NCBI GenBank assembly: GCA_030374765.1
Contig: JARGXX010000121.1
Location: 496,001-560,000 of the forward strand
Direction of reading: 5' to 3'
DNA from: Agarophyton chilense
Taxonomy: Eukaryota; Rhodophyta; Florideophyceae; Gracilariales; Gracilariaceae
DNA length: 64,000 nt
The notes under the pieces are model-generated. The model saw only the letters and a list, made by a program, of their open reading frames with translations. It did no database searches and had not been told where the DNA came from. This document shows positions 44,763 to 55,159 of the stretch, one piece after another (position 1 is the stretch's first letter; every line of letters starts with the position of its first letter). A program made the position numbers and the translations under genes.

Positions 44763-45270
44763 CTGATCGGTTTGCGTCTCCTTTTAAAACAACCAGCGTA
44801 ACTGCGCCGTGCCTTCTTCGCGCTCCGTATCGAAGTGCCCTGTTTTCACCACTCAATTCCAACAACAAACACAATAACTAACAGAATCACACACGATATG
44901 TTTCGTTAGAACAAGAACAGAAAGAACAGAAAGAGCGTTCGTTGCAGCTTTTAGAAAGAAAACCTACCGACCTTTAGGGAGCGTACTCAGTCGCTGTCCG
45001 ACTGAAGCAACAACTCACGACGAGATACACACTTCCTAAGCCGAACCAAATGATAAACAACAAACCGACGATCTCATCCTGTTACCCAAGAAGAAAACTG
45101 CACAGAAAACAGAATGGATACCTTCAATAGAGCAGAAAAAGCATGCAATAAATTAAGCCAAAACAAAAGTAGTTGTTTGCGCTCGTATCGTGTAGTAGCG
45201 ATAGATACAAGTATGTTGTTCGTGCAGCACGGAAACGCCAACCTGCTTCCCACCAGTATGTTGTATAATA
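44763..45270. other. Stretch without supported genes
   Basis: It contains an AGAACAGAA-rich patch near 44910. No motif is recognised. It lies left of the long-TIR element. Confidence 0.35.
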
Positions 45271-46973
45271 CCCTCTGGGGTATGCTACTGTCATGTCTCG
45301 GGAGCGTGGTGACGCTCAACCTTCGAAGATAGACGTAGTAAACCTCTATGGTAACAGGGCACCGCGAAAACCCGCAGGTGAAAACGGCCAGGCAACTAGC
45401 CTATACCGTGTAGGTGAACGATGGTAGGCGTCGATGCGCGGGAAAGCCTGTATGGTGGTTGAGAAACAATGAAGCAAAAGGTGTAGTAGTGACCCAAATG
45501 ATGCCTGTGTTTATCAGATAAGGATGGGGGATGTGCAGTCCCCTATATGTAGTGGACTGCACTCTCCAGATCACCCGGGAGGTGCCTGCAAGGCACGTTC
45601 TCTGACCTAGTGTCAGAGACCTGGCCAGAACTGGATACAGTGCCAGGTGGCCACTCCACTACTGTAATAAAATAGATATAATTACAATTACAAGTACTAA
45701 CAATTACTCAACCAGAAGGTACATGTTCACACTACACGTGGCTGACAACACCTAGATGGTAGCTTGCTCGGAGCTGTATGGCCGACGATCCCTCGCATCC
45801 ATCACCTACCAGGTCAGTTTAATATATCGACCACCTCAAAGGTCAGCCCTTCTGCCACTATACGACACAGTACGATGCAGCTAACGGAAGGCCCTACAAT
45901 CTGAAAGATTAGGAGCGATCGGAGCCGATGATGCAACTAGCACTGTAGCAGGAGTCGTACAAGCGAGAAAAAATACAGTTATGTAAGAATCAAGACATGA
46001 AACAACAAGTCGCCTGATTCTGTAGCGAAAACAAGATGAGACAGGTGACTTATTGTGGGGCCGAAGAGGGGCAGATGGTTTCAAAAGAAAGTGGGACGAG
46101 AGTGCGGCGTTGAGGGGGAACGAGAGAGAGAGAGGGCGCGAGGTGCGGAAACTGCGGAGACTCGTCTATGACGCGCATTTGTACGGTTTATTGAAACGCT
46201 CAGACACAAGCGTTCAATTTTCATTGACCTTCTTTTGTGTGTATCACTGTAGACATAAGTTATTCCTAGTTCAGAATAGTTAAGGCGACGCGTCTTGGTT
46301 GCAGCACAATTCTAATGCATAGTGTTTTGGAGGTCTCTTTGAGATGTATACTGTCGTATAGTGGCAGAAGGTTTGACCTTTGAGGTGGTCGATATATTAA
46401 ACTGACCTGGTAGGTGATGGATGCGAGGGATCATCCGCTATACAGCTCCGGGCAAGCTACCATCTAGGTGTTGTCAGCCACGTGTAGTGTTGACATGTAC
46501 CTTCTGGTTGAGTAATTGTTAGTACTTGTAACTGTAATTATATCTATTTTATTACAGTAGTGGAGTGGCCACCTGGCACTGTATCCAGTGCTGGCCAGGT
46601 CTCTGATACTAGGTCAGAGAACGTGCCTTGCTGGCACCTCCCGGGTGATCTGGAGAGTGCAGTCCACTGCATGTAGGGAACTGCACCTCCCTCATCCTTA
46701 TCTGATAAACACAGTCACCACTTGAGTCACGACTACACCTTTTGGTTCATTGTTTTTCAACTACCACACAGGCTTTCCCGCGCGTCGACGCCTACCATCG
46801 TTCACCTACACGGTATAGGCTAGTTGCTCCGCCGTTTGCCCCTGAGGGTTTTCACGGTGCCCTGTTACCATCGAGGTTTACTACGTCTACCTTCTAAAGT
46901 TAAGCGTCACCACGCTCCCTACGGTTGAGCGTCACTACGCTCCCGAGACCAGACAGTAGCATACCCCAAAGGT
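45271..46973. mobile_element. Foldback element with ~600-bp terminal inverted repeats
   Basis: Left arm 45271-45872 and right arm 46349-46973 are inverted copies (for example TGGGGTATGCTACTGTC at both outer ends, AGCCTATACCGTGTAGGTGAACGATGG, the CAGATAAGGATG.GGG block, GTAATAAAATAGATATAATTAC and CACCTCAAAGGTC) with scattered mismatches and small indels. The 476-bp middle (45873-46348) carries no coding frame. No transposase is present, so it would need help in trans. A target duplication could not be fixed. It interrupts the recombinase of the YR element just before 46974. Confidence 0.85.
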
Positions 46974-47475
46974 GATTGTACGACATATATCGGTCTTTGA
47001 AATCGATCAATGTGCGGCTATGGTCTTCTCATACATTTTCCAATGCCGCTCTTCTTTCGTGCGTTACACTACGGTTGATGATATACTCATCGACCATAAT
47101 GGTATATATGTTGTTATTAGACGCAAGGGAAGGAAACTCAAACTTCGACTGCTGCTGACTTACTTGAAACACATAACAAACCTTGAATCTTGGCCAGTGG
47201 CTCTTCTGCGTAAGTGGGCTACATTTCGACCTCAGGGTCCAGGATTCTTCGATACGCGCACCTCGATTGAATTTAGTTCAGGCGAACTGGCATCTTCTGT
47301 ACGCTGTTGTTTATTGCTAGTTAAGGAATCTGTGCCCGATGGTTGCTAATAGCGATCTCACAGCTTTCGCATTAGGGGCTTTAACGAGCTTTTTGTTCTT
47401 TCTTTTCCCAAGGAATGGATTTTACGCCGCCTCGATTGGGCGTCGGATACTATGTTTCGGGTCTACATGGACTAT
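46974..47475 (+). pseudogene. YR retroelement: tyrosine recombinase, catalytic half
   Basis: The first frame reads FEIDQCAAMVFSYIFQCRSS, then VDDILIDHNGIYVVIRRKGR, including the first catalytic Arg in QCRSS. After two adjacent stops (TAATAG at 47346-47351) the same frame continues with HSFRIRG (the H-x-x-R box), WILRRLDWASDTMFRVYMDY (the conserved Trp and the nucleophile Tyr). All of R, HxxR and Y are visible, but stops break it. It completes the protein begun at 41326. Confidence 0.75.
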
Positions 47476-47560
47476 GATTAGTGACAGCCCATTCGTCGTG
47501 GTTCTTTGCGCATCTACCTACGGCGTGATGCACACCTCGGTTCTCCTTTGGACTTCGTTT

Positions 47561-47720
47561 CATGTACACTGGTGTATATGAGTGAAGACAAACGGGGAGT
47601 AGGCCGCAGCTGTAATCTTCTGTAGGTGTCCCGGCTGTCTCGACGACGGGGGTGGGATACAAATATGCCACAGTGCTGCTGCTCGCGTCCTTCTTGCTCG
47701 GTAGGCCTATTTCTCTTCCC
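47561..47720 (+). repeat. Right terminal repeat of the YR retroelement
   Basis: This is the direct-orientation partner of 14279-14437 and 26744-26902, located about 90 bp after the recombinase Tyr motif. It marks the right end of the outermost element of the nest. Confidence 0.65.
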
Positions 47721-47859
47721 TCGTACCCTGCTACGCGCCCTGCACCAGTGTCTCAGCATGTCTACTTCTCTTTTAGTTTGAGTAAGCGCGCTTACTTTTC
47801 TTTCCCCTTCATCTCTCGTCATCTCATTTAGCCGATATCCGCTCTGAGACCAATAAAGC
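47721..47859 (-). pseudogene. 3' continuation of an ORF interrupted by copia
   Basis: Deleting the copia element and one AAAGC copy joins the minus-strand frame from 54078-54414 (ending KTKPLGVL) in phase to YWSQSGYRLNEMTRDEGERK here, which stays open towards 47721 and beyond. Function is unknown. The open frame then enters the YR terminal repeat, so its true end is uncertain. Confidence 0.4.
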
Positions 47860-48067
47860 TGTTCAAAACAAGATTGCCACCTGGCACAATGCCGCTGGCG
47901 CTGCATACTAAACCTCACTCTTGCTTCACCCCGAGACACTGGGAACGGAGGAGCAAGAGGGGACACCTTGTGCCCGTAACACCTTCCTCGGTTCCACCGC
48001 GCGTCGCGCGTGCATACTAGACACCAGACCAACAGCCCTCCCGCTCTGCGTATGACTGCTTCCCATA
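47860..48067 (+). repeat. 5' LTR of copia
   Basis: It starts TGTTCAA and ends CCCATA, 208 bp. AAAGC lies immediately before. A TGGGCCCAACGG sequence a few bases after the LTR is the likely primer-binding site. Confidence 0.8.
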
Positions 48068-48094
48068 GTTATGGGCCCAACGGCAGGAGCTATT

Positions 48095-49384
48095 ATGTCT
48101 TTCAATCAGACAGACCCGCCAAAGTTTGATCTGACCAAGGATCTACAAGAATAGCGCCGCTACGTTTGTCGATGGGTGGATACTATTTCTACGGCTGCCA
48201 AGAAGGGCACCGATTGTCGTTACCAAACAATGTTTGCGACTCTAGGTCTACAGCTGTACGAGAGAGCTTTACCTAGTGCTCAGAAATCCGTGGTCGACGA
48301 AGCCCAAGAAAAAGGAATTGTTGATTACAAGCAGGAGGACCCAGTGAAAGCGGTATGCGAAATCGTTGAACTTGTCGCAGTCGAACCTCCAATTTCTGTT
48401 GTTTCTCGTTTGATTTCTTGCTTCAATCGTGTTACAAACTGCCGTCGTCGCAAGGATGAGCCTCTGGCTAGCTTCGTATCACGTTTCCGCGGCTTGGCTG
48501 CCGATCATCTCATGCAGGGTGGACTCTCATCCTCGTCTCAGGTTGGAGAAGTTCTGGCAATAACGCTACTCAACAATGCATCTTTGAGTGAGGAGACGTT
48601 GACCAATGCCAAAATACCACTAATCTCTCTCGCCGAAGCTCGCATGAGAAGTGGAAGTTGTACTGGGGATACCCAGCACCACATCAATCTTGTGAAGTTT
48701 CAGGAGTCCGTAAACAACCTCCGCGAAATGCTATCGAGGCCTCACCTTAAGATTTCGAGGCGCGATAATGAAGGATCAATGAAGCGGTCGTTGAGTTCGA
48801 GGGACATCTTACAGACACTCACTCAAAGACCAGCCCAGCTCCTTCTATCAACAAGCTCCTTCAACCCTCCCGCAGATAGCGTCTAAACCTGCATGAAGCC
48901 GTTACAGTCATAGGGAATCTTTCTTTTACCCCTTCGAGCTCTGCTGCTCACTATACAAGGGAAACCCTTGAAAACATCGTGGGTCAGAAAGTTCAAACTG
49001 CTTTATTTGCGATTTCCCAATCCAACCAGAGCGTCCTAACTCGCTTGGAAAATAAGAAATAGGGAAATTCATCAACCGTGTCTTTCAAACCGGGCAATGC
49101 GAAGAGGAAACGCACAGATGTTAAGGCTGGAAAAGGTGGAAAGTTGTCTTTCTGTTTCGATTGTGGTGATACCGAGCACATGGCCGGCAATGACTTGTGC
49201 CCAAGTCCCTCATTTCTGACAAAGAAGAGGAAGCTCGAACACCGATGCAACGATTTAGACGGTAGGTCTACAATTCCTCGTCGTGGAGGAAGACATCCCA
49301 GGAAAGATGACTCCAGAGAATGGAGCCGTGGATCTAACGCGGATTTTACGCCAGGCGCCGCCCCATCGAAGCGCAATCATGCCT
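48095..49384 (+). pseudogene. copia Gag
   Basis: The start ATG at 48095 gives MSFNQTDPPKFDL, then a TAG at codon 20 (48152). The frame continues to 48886 with the helical capsid-like core (LYERALPSAQ, VSRLISCFNRVTNCRRRKDE, FVSRFRGLAADHL). A further stretch at 48890-49060 and a frame at 49078-49384 contain a basic region and a degenerate zinc knuckle, CFDCGDTEHMAGNDLC (C-x2-C-x4-H-x5-C spacing). At least three stops are present. Confidence 0.75.
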
Positions 49385-49399
49385 AAAGTCATGGGTTGG

Positions 49400-51107
49400 G
49401 GCGTCTTCTAATGTGGTTAGTGGTACGAGAGATCTTAACCCCATCATTGACATTGGTTCCCCCCGTGGTGTAGGGGGCATCGGATCTGCCGCTGCACAAT
49501 CAATTGCAATGGGCATACAATTTCACGTTAGAGACCTCGACTGTGACCCCTTTTATCACGGTTTTGGTCCAGAATGTTCAAATCCGAAACTCGTATTTGG
49601 AATTTGGAGGTTGAAGATCAAAGGACTCAACGATGTGGAAGCAGACATTTAGTTCTACATTACGGAAGGAGACGGTCCTCTGCTACTGGGTAACGACATA
49701 GTGTCACGTTCGGACCTCATGGGTGCGGACAACACGCTCGTAGTACCCGTTTCGGTCGGAATCTCTCGAGACGACGCAATTCTGTCAACGTTCGTCCTAG
49801 GAGAGGAAAACGACCGCCGAGCACACTTATTCGTCGTTCCTGCTATAACGATGTTGTTCAAATCCTTCTTCTCTTCTCATTCTTCCTTTCTCTCTAGGAA
49901 TCCTAATCCGATCGCCGAATTCTCTGGAAATGACGGCATGGATCAGACCCATGCCCGCCGCTTCGCCACAAGGCTTCACTATCAGTCCCACCTCTCCACC
50001 AAGGACATGAAAAAGCTTTGCAGTCGAGGCGGGTTACTAAATCGAACACTTTTTGGTCAGTTCGAACAGGCCTACAATTCTTGCACTTCACGTAAAAGGT
50101 CTGGCCGGCCATTACACTCTCGAACGATATCACTCAAGAGGATACTGGGTGAGTTCAACGAGCACCTTCAGGTGGATTTCCTATTCATACGCGAGTTTGG
50201 AAACCTCCCCATTCTGCATATGAAGGATATATCAACTGGTCTCTCCGTTACTGTCCTGATGACTTCAAGGGATATGACTGATACCGCTCGCATGATTGTC
50301 GTTCATTGGTTTGATGTCTTTGGGCCTCCATCAAAATTATCGGAAGACCCAGAGTTCAATAACGACTCCATTCAGCGATTGTGTGCCGAGAATCAGATTT
50401 GATTCGAACCACGGCCTGCTCGACGCCACAACAAAATTGGAAGCCTTGAATCGAGCAACAAGACAATCCGTACATTTGTCCAAACGCTCCTTCTCGACGA
50501 ACCCCATCTGAGGGAAACTCGTCAAGTGTATCTCACGGACTTTGAGATCCTCTCCGAAGCCACATTCCTGAAGAGTGTGCTGTATGGTAACAAGTCAGTC
50601 AGCAGCTTCCAGCTTGTTCACGGCTACACTCTTTCTGTTTCTGGGTTACCCAAGCAGATGCTACAAGAGAAGCTCCTTTATTTCTACCAGGAACAAGTTT
50701 CCAGGCGTGCGGTACACACCTTACTTCGTACCAAGCCATCGTATCCTTTATCACAAAACCTTCTGGCACCAACCACTCAGGTGTATGTCTTTAAGAGAGT
50801 TGGAAAACATCGTACCTGGTACAAGGCATTCGTGGTCACGACTACTGACCATATAGTATCGGTCTCTCCGAGCGCAAATCTCCAGGGACCGAAGTATCAG
50901 ATCGCCTACGAGGATATAAGGTTAGTCCCGCGTTCATCCCTTCTACAGGAACTGGACAAACAGGAGCTTGGATATTCCTCTTTCCCGGACACTAACGCCG
51001 AAGAAGAACAGACCCCAGTCCCTGAAGAAAGGAATGAAGCCGATCGTTCTTCTCTTCCGCCCCTCCAAGATGAAGAAATCACAGGCTTCCCTGTGCAGAA
51101 CATATAA
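49400..51107 (+). pseudogene. copia protease and integrase
   Basis: The protease active site reads IIDIGSPRGVGG where D-T/S-G-S is expected, so Thr is Ile; LLGNDIVSRSD is the flap-like partner (49690). Integrase: the zinc region at 49990-50110 (HYQSHLSTKDMKKLC, NSCTSRKRSG, second Cys of the CxxC now Arg), the first Asp in HLQVDFLFI (50170), the second in SEDPEFNN (50343), and the Glu within GSLESSN after a TGA at 50400. The connection domain to 51107 ends in an acidic Pro/Glu linker. Confidence 0.78.
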
Positions 51108-51113
51108 GACCCT

Positions 51114-52963
51114 TTGAGTTTCGATCCAAACATATCGGACGAACCAAATTTGTGGTCTCTGCATCCATTCTCTTCATCCTTCTTCGCGTCGAAGGAAGAC
51201 ACAACCGTTGTGAACGCACCCTCAATTGATGTCGGGAACCCTCAACGCTTCAGAGATGTTGGCGACACCACGCTTAGGTTCCCTACAATGGGCGAAAATC
51301 TATTGTCTTCGGAGCAAAGAATTCTCGAGCAGATCAAGAAGATCATTGGAGACCAACCAGCCGCAGAAGCTAAGCTACAGTTCGCCCCGCGATGGATAAT
51401 AGACAAGACCATCGAAGCAGAGAAGAGAAACTACTCTGAAGCCGAGGCATACAAGCCGATCTCCATCAAAGGACTCCCGCAAAATGCAAATATCATATCC
51501 TCCCATCAATTCTCCGTGACGAAGTTCGATGGAGAGAATGGTAAGCTCAAGCTCAAGTGCCGTCGGGTACTACATGGAAATCGGGATTCTCAAAAGGACA
51601 ACATTCGATCTGATTCCTCTACGGCTCAATTAACCTGCATCAGACTTCTGCTTTCCCTCGCAACTTTACTACACCTCACCCTTAGAAGCATTGACATCTC
51701 TAGAGCGTATCTGAAATCAGGCGACCTCAAACGAGATATATAAATGCGGCCTCCAAAGGGATGGACACACTTTTCGTAGACAAAGTATGGAAGCTACTCA
51801 AGCCAGCATATGGCCTAGTAGAGTCCGGCCGTCTCTGGCAGCTATGCATCGAGGAATGGTTGTGCGACTACGGATTCCCTACTGTCCCTGGTATGCCACA
51901 GATGTTCATATTGTCGGACGACCATGGATGTATATCTCTACTCCTCGCCAAATTGGTGGACGATCTTCTCCTTTCCGGATCAAAGAGTGAGATGAACAAA
52001 TTCTCCAAGGCTCTCTCAGCTCGATTCAAGGTTAGCAGAGCAATCTTTAAGAACGAGATTATCTTCAGCCGCCTTTGGATTCGGCAATATGAAGACTTTT
52101 CGATCTAGATCTCCATGGCAGAGTTTATGGAAAAGCTCGCCCCCATTTCGATCTTGAGGGATAGGAGGAAGCAGTACGAGGATCTATGCACCCAACAAGA
52201 AGTCCGAGAAATCCAGTCTCTTGCTGGAAAACTCAACTTCCTTGGCCATGGTGTGCTGCGTCAAGCCGCGTATGCTGCCAGCTTTATGCAGCAGCTGGTC
52301 CCAGAGATGCGCGTTAGGCATCTTCTGCAGGCAAACCAGATCCTCAACCTCGTCTTTAAGCTACGTCCGGTCGTGAAGTACATGGCTCCGAGATCTGCGA
52401 TGGTATCGGATCACATGAAAGCTTGCCACATAGTGACGTTCTCTGACGCCAGCACTGGAAAATTATCCTACGGTCAAACTGTCTACATCAGTGGCATTGC
52501 CTTCTCCAAAGGTGAGAACATTACCTACCACATCGTCGACTGGCATAGCGCGAAGCAAGGACGCATATCCTTTAGTTCAAAAGGTGCTGAAATTCTTGCG
52601 GCAGCAGAATCTGCAGACAGATCCATACTACTTAGGGAATGAATGGAAGTTCTTGCATCGGATTTCGGTTCGCTCGTCCTTTACGTCGACTCATTTGGTT
52701 TGTACTCAACGATCACTACCCTTCACGAATGCCGAGACTACCGATTGTTCCCCATCGTATCGCGCCTCCGTGACTCTTTCGAAGCTGGAGACATATCCTC
52801 CATGCGTTGGATAGCAGGAAGTCTCAACTTAGCCGACGCGTTAACAAAGGGCAAGCATCATTCATTTACTCAATTGAACCAAGCTATGGTTCAAGGAATA
52901 CTCAGCAAAGGTATCATATCTACTATCGCCTACCATCTTGGGGCATGGAACCCTAAAGTTTAG
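51114..52963 (+). pseudogene. copia reverse transcriptase and RNase H
   Basis: RT shows FDGENGKLKLKCRRVLHGN, SIDISRAYLKSGDLKRDI (the first catalytic Asp is in this DIS motif), then a TAA, MRPPKGW, VWKLLKPAYGLVESGRLW, and the catalytic pair in LAKLVDDLLLSGS (x-V-D-D). RNase H shows TFSDAST, SAKQGRISFSSKGAEILA and, after a TGA at 52640, LVLYVDSFGLYSTI, with the ending NLADALTKG. Stops at 51741, about 52108 and 52640 kill it. Confidence 0.85.
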
Positions 52964-53154
52964 GATCTAATATGGCAAAGATTTCAAACCCTGTTTAAAG
53001 AACCTTCTCGGTGACGACCTACGCCACCATATGCCACCCTACTTCTCGTTGCATCACCTTCGACTGCCTGACTGTACTTGATTTGGAAAGTGTGCATATC
53101 TATGCGGCACACGACGCTCGTTCCATGCTCCAAAGCATAGATTTGGTTCTTGAT

Positions 53155-53569
53155 CTCACCCCGACCTCCTCGTGACAACCACACCTTCTCTATCATCCAA
53201 GAGTTGTACTCAATAGCTATATAGGGATCTTCGTCATCATTCAAGGCCTCTGAAAGTCCCAATCGAAATAGCATCAACTCCCCAAGCTAAGTTCGTCGAA
53301 ATTCTGAATGAAATGCGTTATCTTCCGCCCAAGCAAGATAATGGCTTCGTTTTCGCTAATTCGCACCAAATTGTTGCTACTTTCGAATGTGATTGCGTAG
53401 ATTTCCGCACGCCACGCTGCGGTTTGCAACAAAAAAGTCTCAAGATATTCTTGCCTAAATACTGGTCAAGATAAATTTCGCTTGTAATTCTCGCCGCTTT
53501 GCCCGCAAGTTGGCACTTTGGGGATTTTCCGACGACAGATTTGCGAGCCGTCTGCGTAGTACGAGCCAT
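53155..53569 (-). pseudogene. Histone H3-like pseudogene inside copia
   Basis: The N-terminus reads MARTTQTARKSVVGKSPKCQ, then LAGKAAR: the H3 tail with Lys4 to Thr, Gly12 to Val, Arg17-Lys18 to Lys-Cys and Thr22 to Gly. Downstream, in shifted frames with stops, further H3-like pieces appear in the right order: KPQR, VACGNLRNHIRK (compare VALREIRRYQKS), AEDNAFHSEFRR (AQDFKTDLRFQS), NDDEDPYIAIEYN (GLFEDTNLCAIHA) and WMIEKVWLSRGGRGE (TIMPKDIQLARRIRGE). The span is almost exactly the 136-codon H3 length. A CCAAT box in the gene's orientation is expected; instead CCAAT lies on the plus strand at about 53701 and a TGACGTC near 53668. It is antisense to copia. Confidence 0.6.
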
Positions 53570-53869
53570 CGAAAAGATCACCTGAGCAGAAGTCGTCCAC
53601 GCTGTCCGAAGAGAAGTGACACGTCAACTTCCGCGTCAAAGGTTTTCCCCAGAGTGATGGGAGCAGTGACGTCGCGAATATGGCGTAGTGGCACATGCGT
53701 GGCCAATCGAGAAGAAAGAGAGAGGTGGTCGCAAATCGCATAAGACCCGCACAGCCCGTGAGGAAGACGCGCGAAAGAAATATCGCGTTTAGGGTCAGAA
53801 AGCGAGTTGCCGGGCATTCGACCGCACTCCAAAAAATCTAATTTTATAGTATCGCGCTATGGCGGAGAC

Positions 53870-54077
53870 TGTGCAACACACGATTTCCACCTGGCACAAT
53901 GCCGCCGGCGCTGCATACTAAATCTCACTCTTGCTCCACCCCGCGACACTGGGGACGGAGAAGCAAGAGGGGACACCTTATGCCCGTTCCACCTTCCTCG
54001 GTTCCACCGCGCGTCGCGCGTGCATACTAGACACCAGACCAACAGCCCTCCCGCTCTGCGTACGACTGTTTCCCATA
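53870..54077 (+). repeat. 3' LTR of copia
   Basis: TGTGCAA to CCCATA, 208 bp, followed by AAAGC. A short purine stretch GGCGGAGA precedes it as the likely polypurine tract. Confidence 0.8.
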
Positions 54078-54414
54078 AAAGCACCCCGAGAGGTTTTGTC
54101 TTCATACGCGAAACAGCCTCCGAGATATCGACTTCATGGTCTGTATGACTTGGAACTCTACCAACGTTCAATGCAATCCAATCAGTGGTCTCAAGGTAGT
54201 CTTCCAACTGTATATCTGCGCTGACTAAACGATTAGGAAAGCAGAACTCGCAAGCGTTGCAATCCGCCACAATCACTTCACTACCAGCTACAGTGCGCGA
54301 AATCCAATTAAAGCCACCCCCCTTTTTGTTGATGCACTCTATTTCTCTCATGTTCCTCTCAACCTTCTCTCTAGTAACGCTTAAAAAGAACAAATGAAAC
54401 ACTTCTGACGCCAT
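54078..54414 (-). pseudogene. Unknown ORF truncated by the copia insertion
   Basis: The ATG at 54414 opens MASEVFHLFFLSVTREKV, and 112 codons follow to the copia edge, including a CNACEFCF cluster, LETTDWIALNVGR and HTDHEVDISEAVS. It then reads into LTR sequence. Its original continuation is at 47859 and leftwards, joined in phase after removal of the element. No family is recognised; the Cys and His content might bind metal. Confidence 0.4.
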
Positions 54415-54598
54415 TAATAAAACTTTTCTACTTATCTACACTGTCAATAACACTATGTACAAAAAACACCTCCGATATCTAATTAAAATCCACTACACGG
54501 TTTTTTTGAACAACTGCACGCGCAGTTTTAATAAAACAAAAGCTCTAAAAACGTTCTCCTCAACACTTTCTACAAATTCAAAGTCCCAGAACATAAAA

Positions 54599-55159
54599 AT
54601 GTGCCGTGGAAAATTTTTAACGGATGAAAAAAAGGTATGATACTTGCAGCTTCATTTCATTGCTGTTCTCAAAGAGAAATTGCTCAAAACATTGGACGCT
54701 CTCGCATTGTTGTCCAAAACTCTCTCAAAGATCCCGAAAACTACAAAAAACGGTATAAAGGCTCCAACAACAACAAAATGAGTTTGAAGGCTAAAAGAGC
54801 TCTTCTTTGCTCGGCATCAAACTCATCTAGCTCCGAGAGAGAACTCCGTAAAGATCTTCCTCTCTCGGTTTCTGTCAGGCCAATACAACAAGTGTTACAT
54901 AGTGATCCAAATTTAATACATAAGAAGATGAAGAAAGTACTAATGATGACGAAAATACATAAAAAGAAAATGTTTTTTTTGGCTAGAGAGAAGATGACTT
55001 TTTCTATGACGAAATGAAATAAAACCATTTTTTCTGATGAGAATAAATTTAACGTAGATGGACCAGAAGCATTTGTGCATTATTGGCATGATAAAAGGAA
55101 GAAAAAGATTAATTTTTCTAAGCAACAGAGTTGAGAAGAATCTGTGATGCGTTGGGGTG
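54599..55159 (+). pseudogene. Tc1/mariner transposase, N-terminal part (split by Gypsy-3)
   Basis: It starts MCRGKFLTDEKK, then loses one A in an A-run near 54632, so the frame shifts to ILAASFHCCSQREIAQNIGRS (helix-turn-helix, continued as the 54637-55017 frame: LKAKRALLC, RELRKDLPLSVSVR, HKKMKKV). A further shift gives [19 protein letters not shown], with the first catalytic Asp (FSDE). A TGA precedes SVMRWG at the Gypsy-3 junction. It was already dead before or after insertion. Confidence 0.8.

Larger units (their letters stand above)
47860..54077 (+). mobile_element. Ty1/copia element, complete but decayed (6,218 bp)
   Basis: Two 208-bp LTRs in direct orientation are flanked by AAAGC (47855-47859 and 54078-54082). 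The element carries gag, protease, integrase, RT and RNase H in copia order on the plus strand. About 900 bp between RNase H and the 3' LTR hold an antisense histone H3-like pseudogene. The LTRs differ at roughly one base in ten by eye, so insertion is old. Confidence 0.9.
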
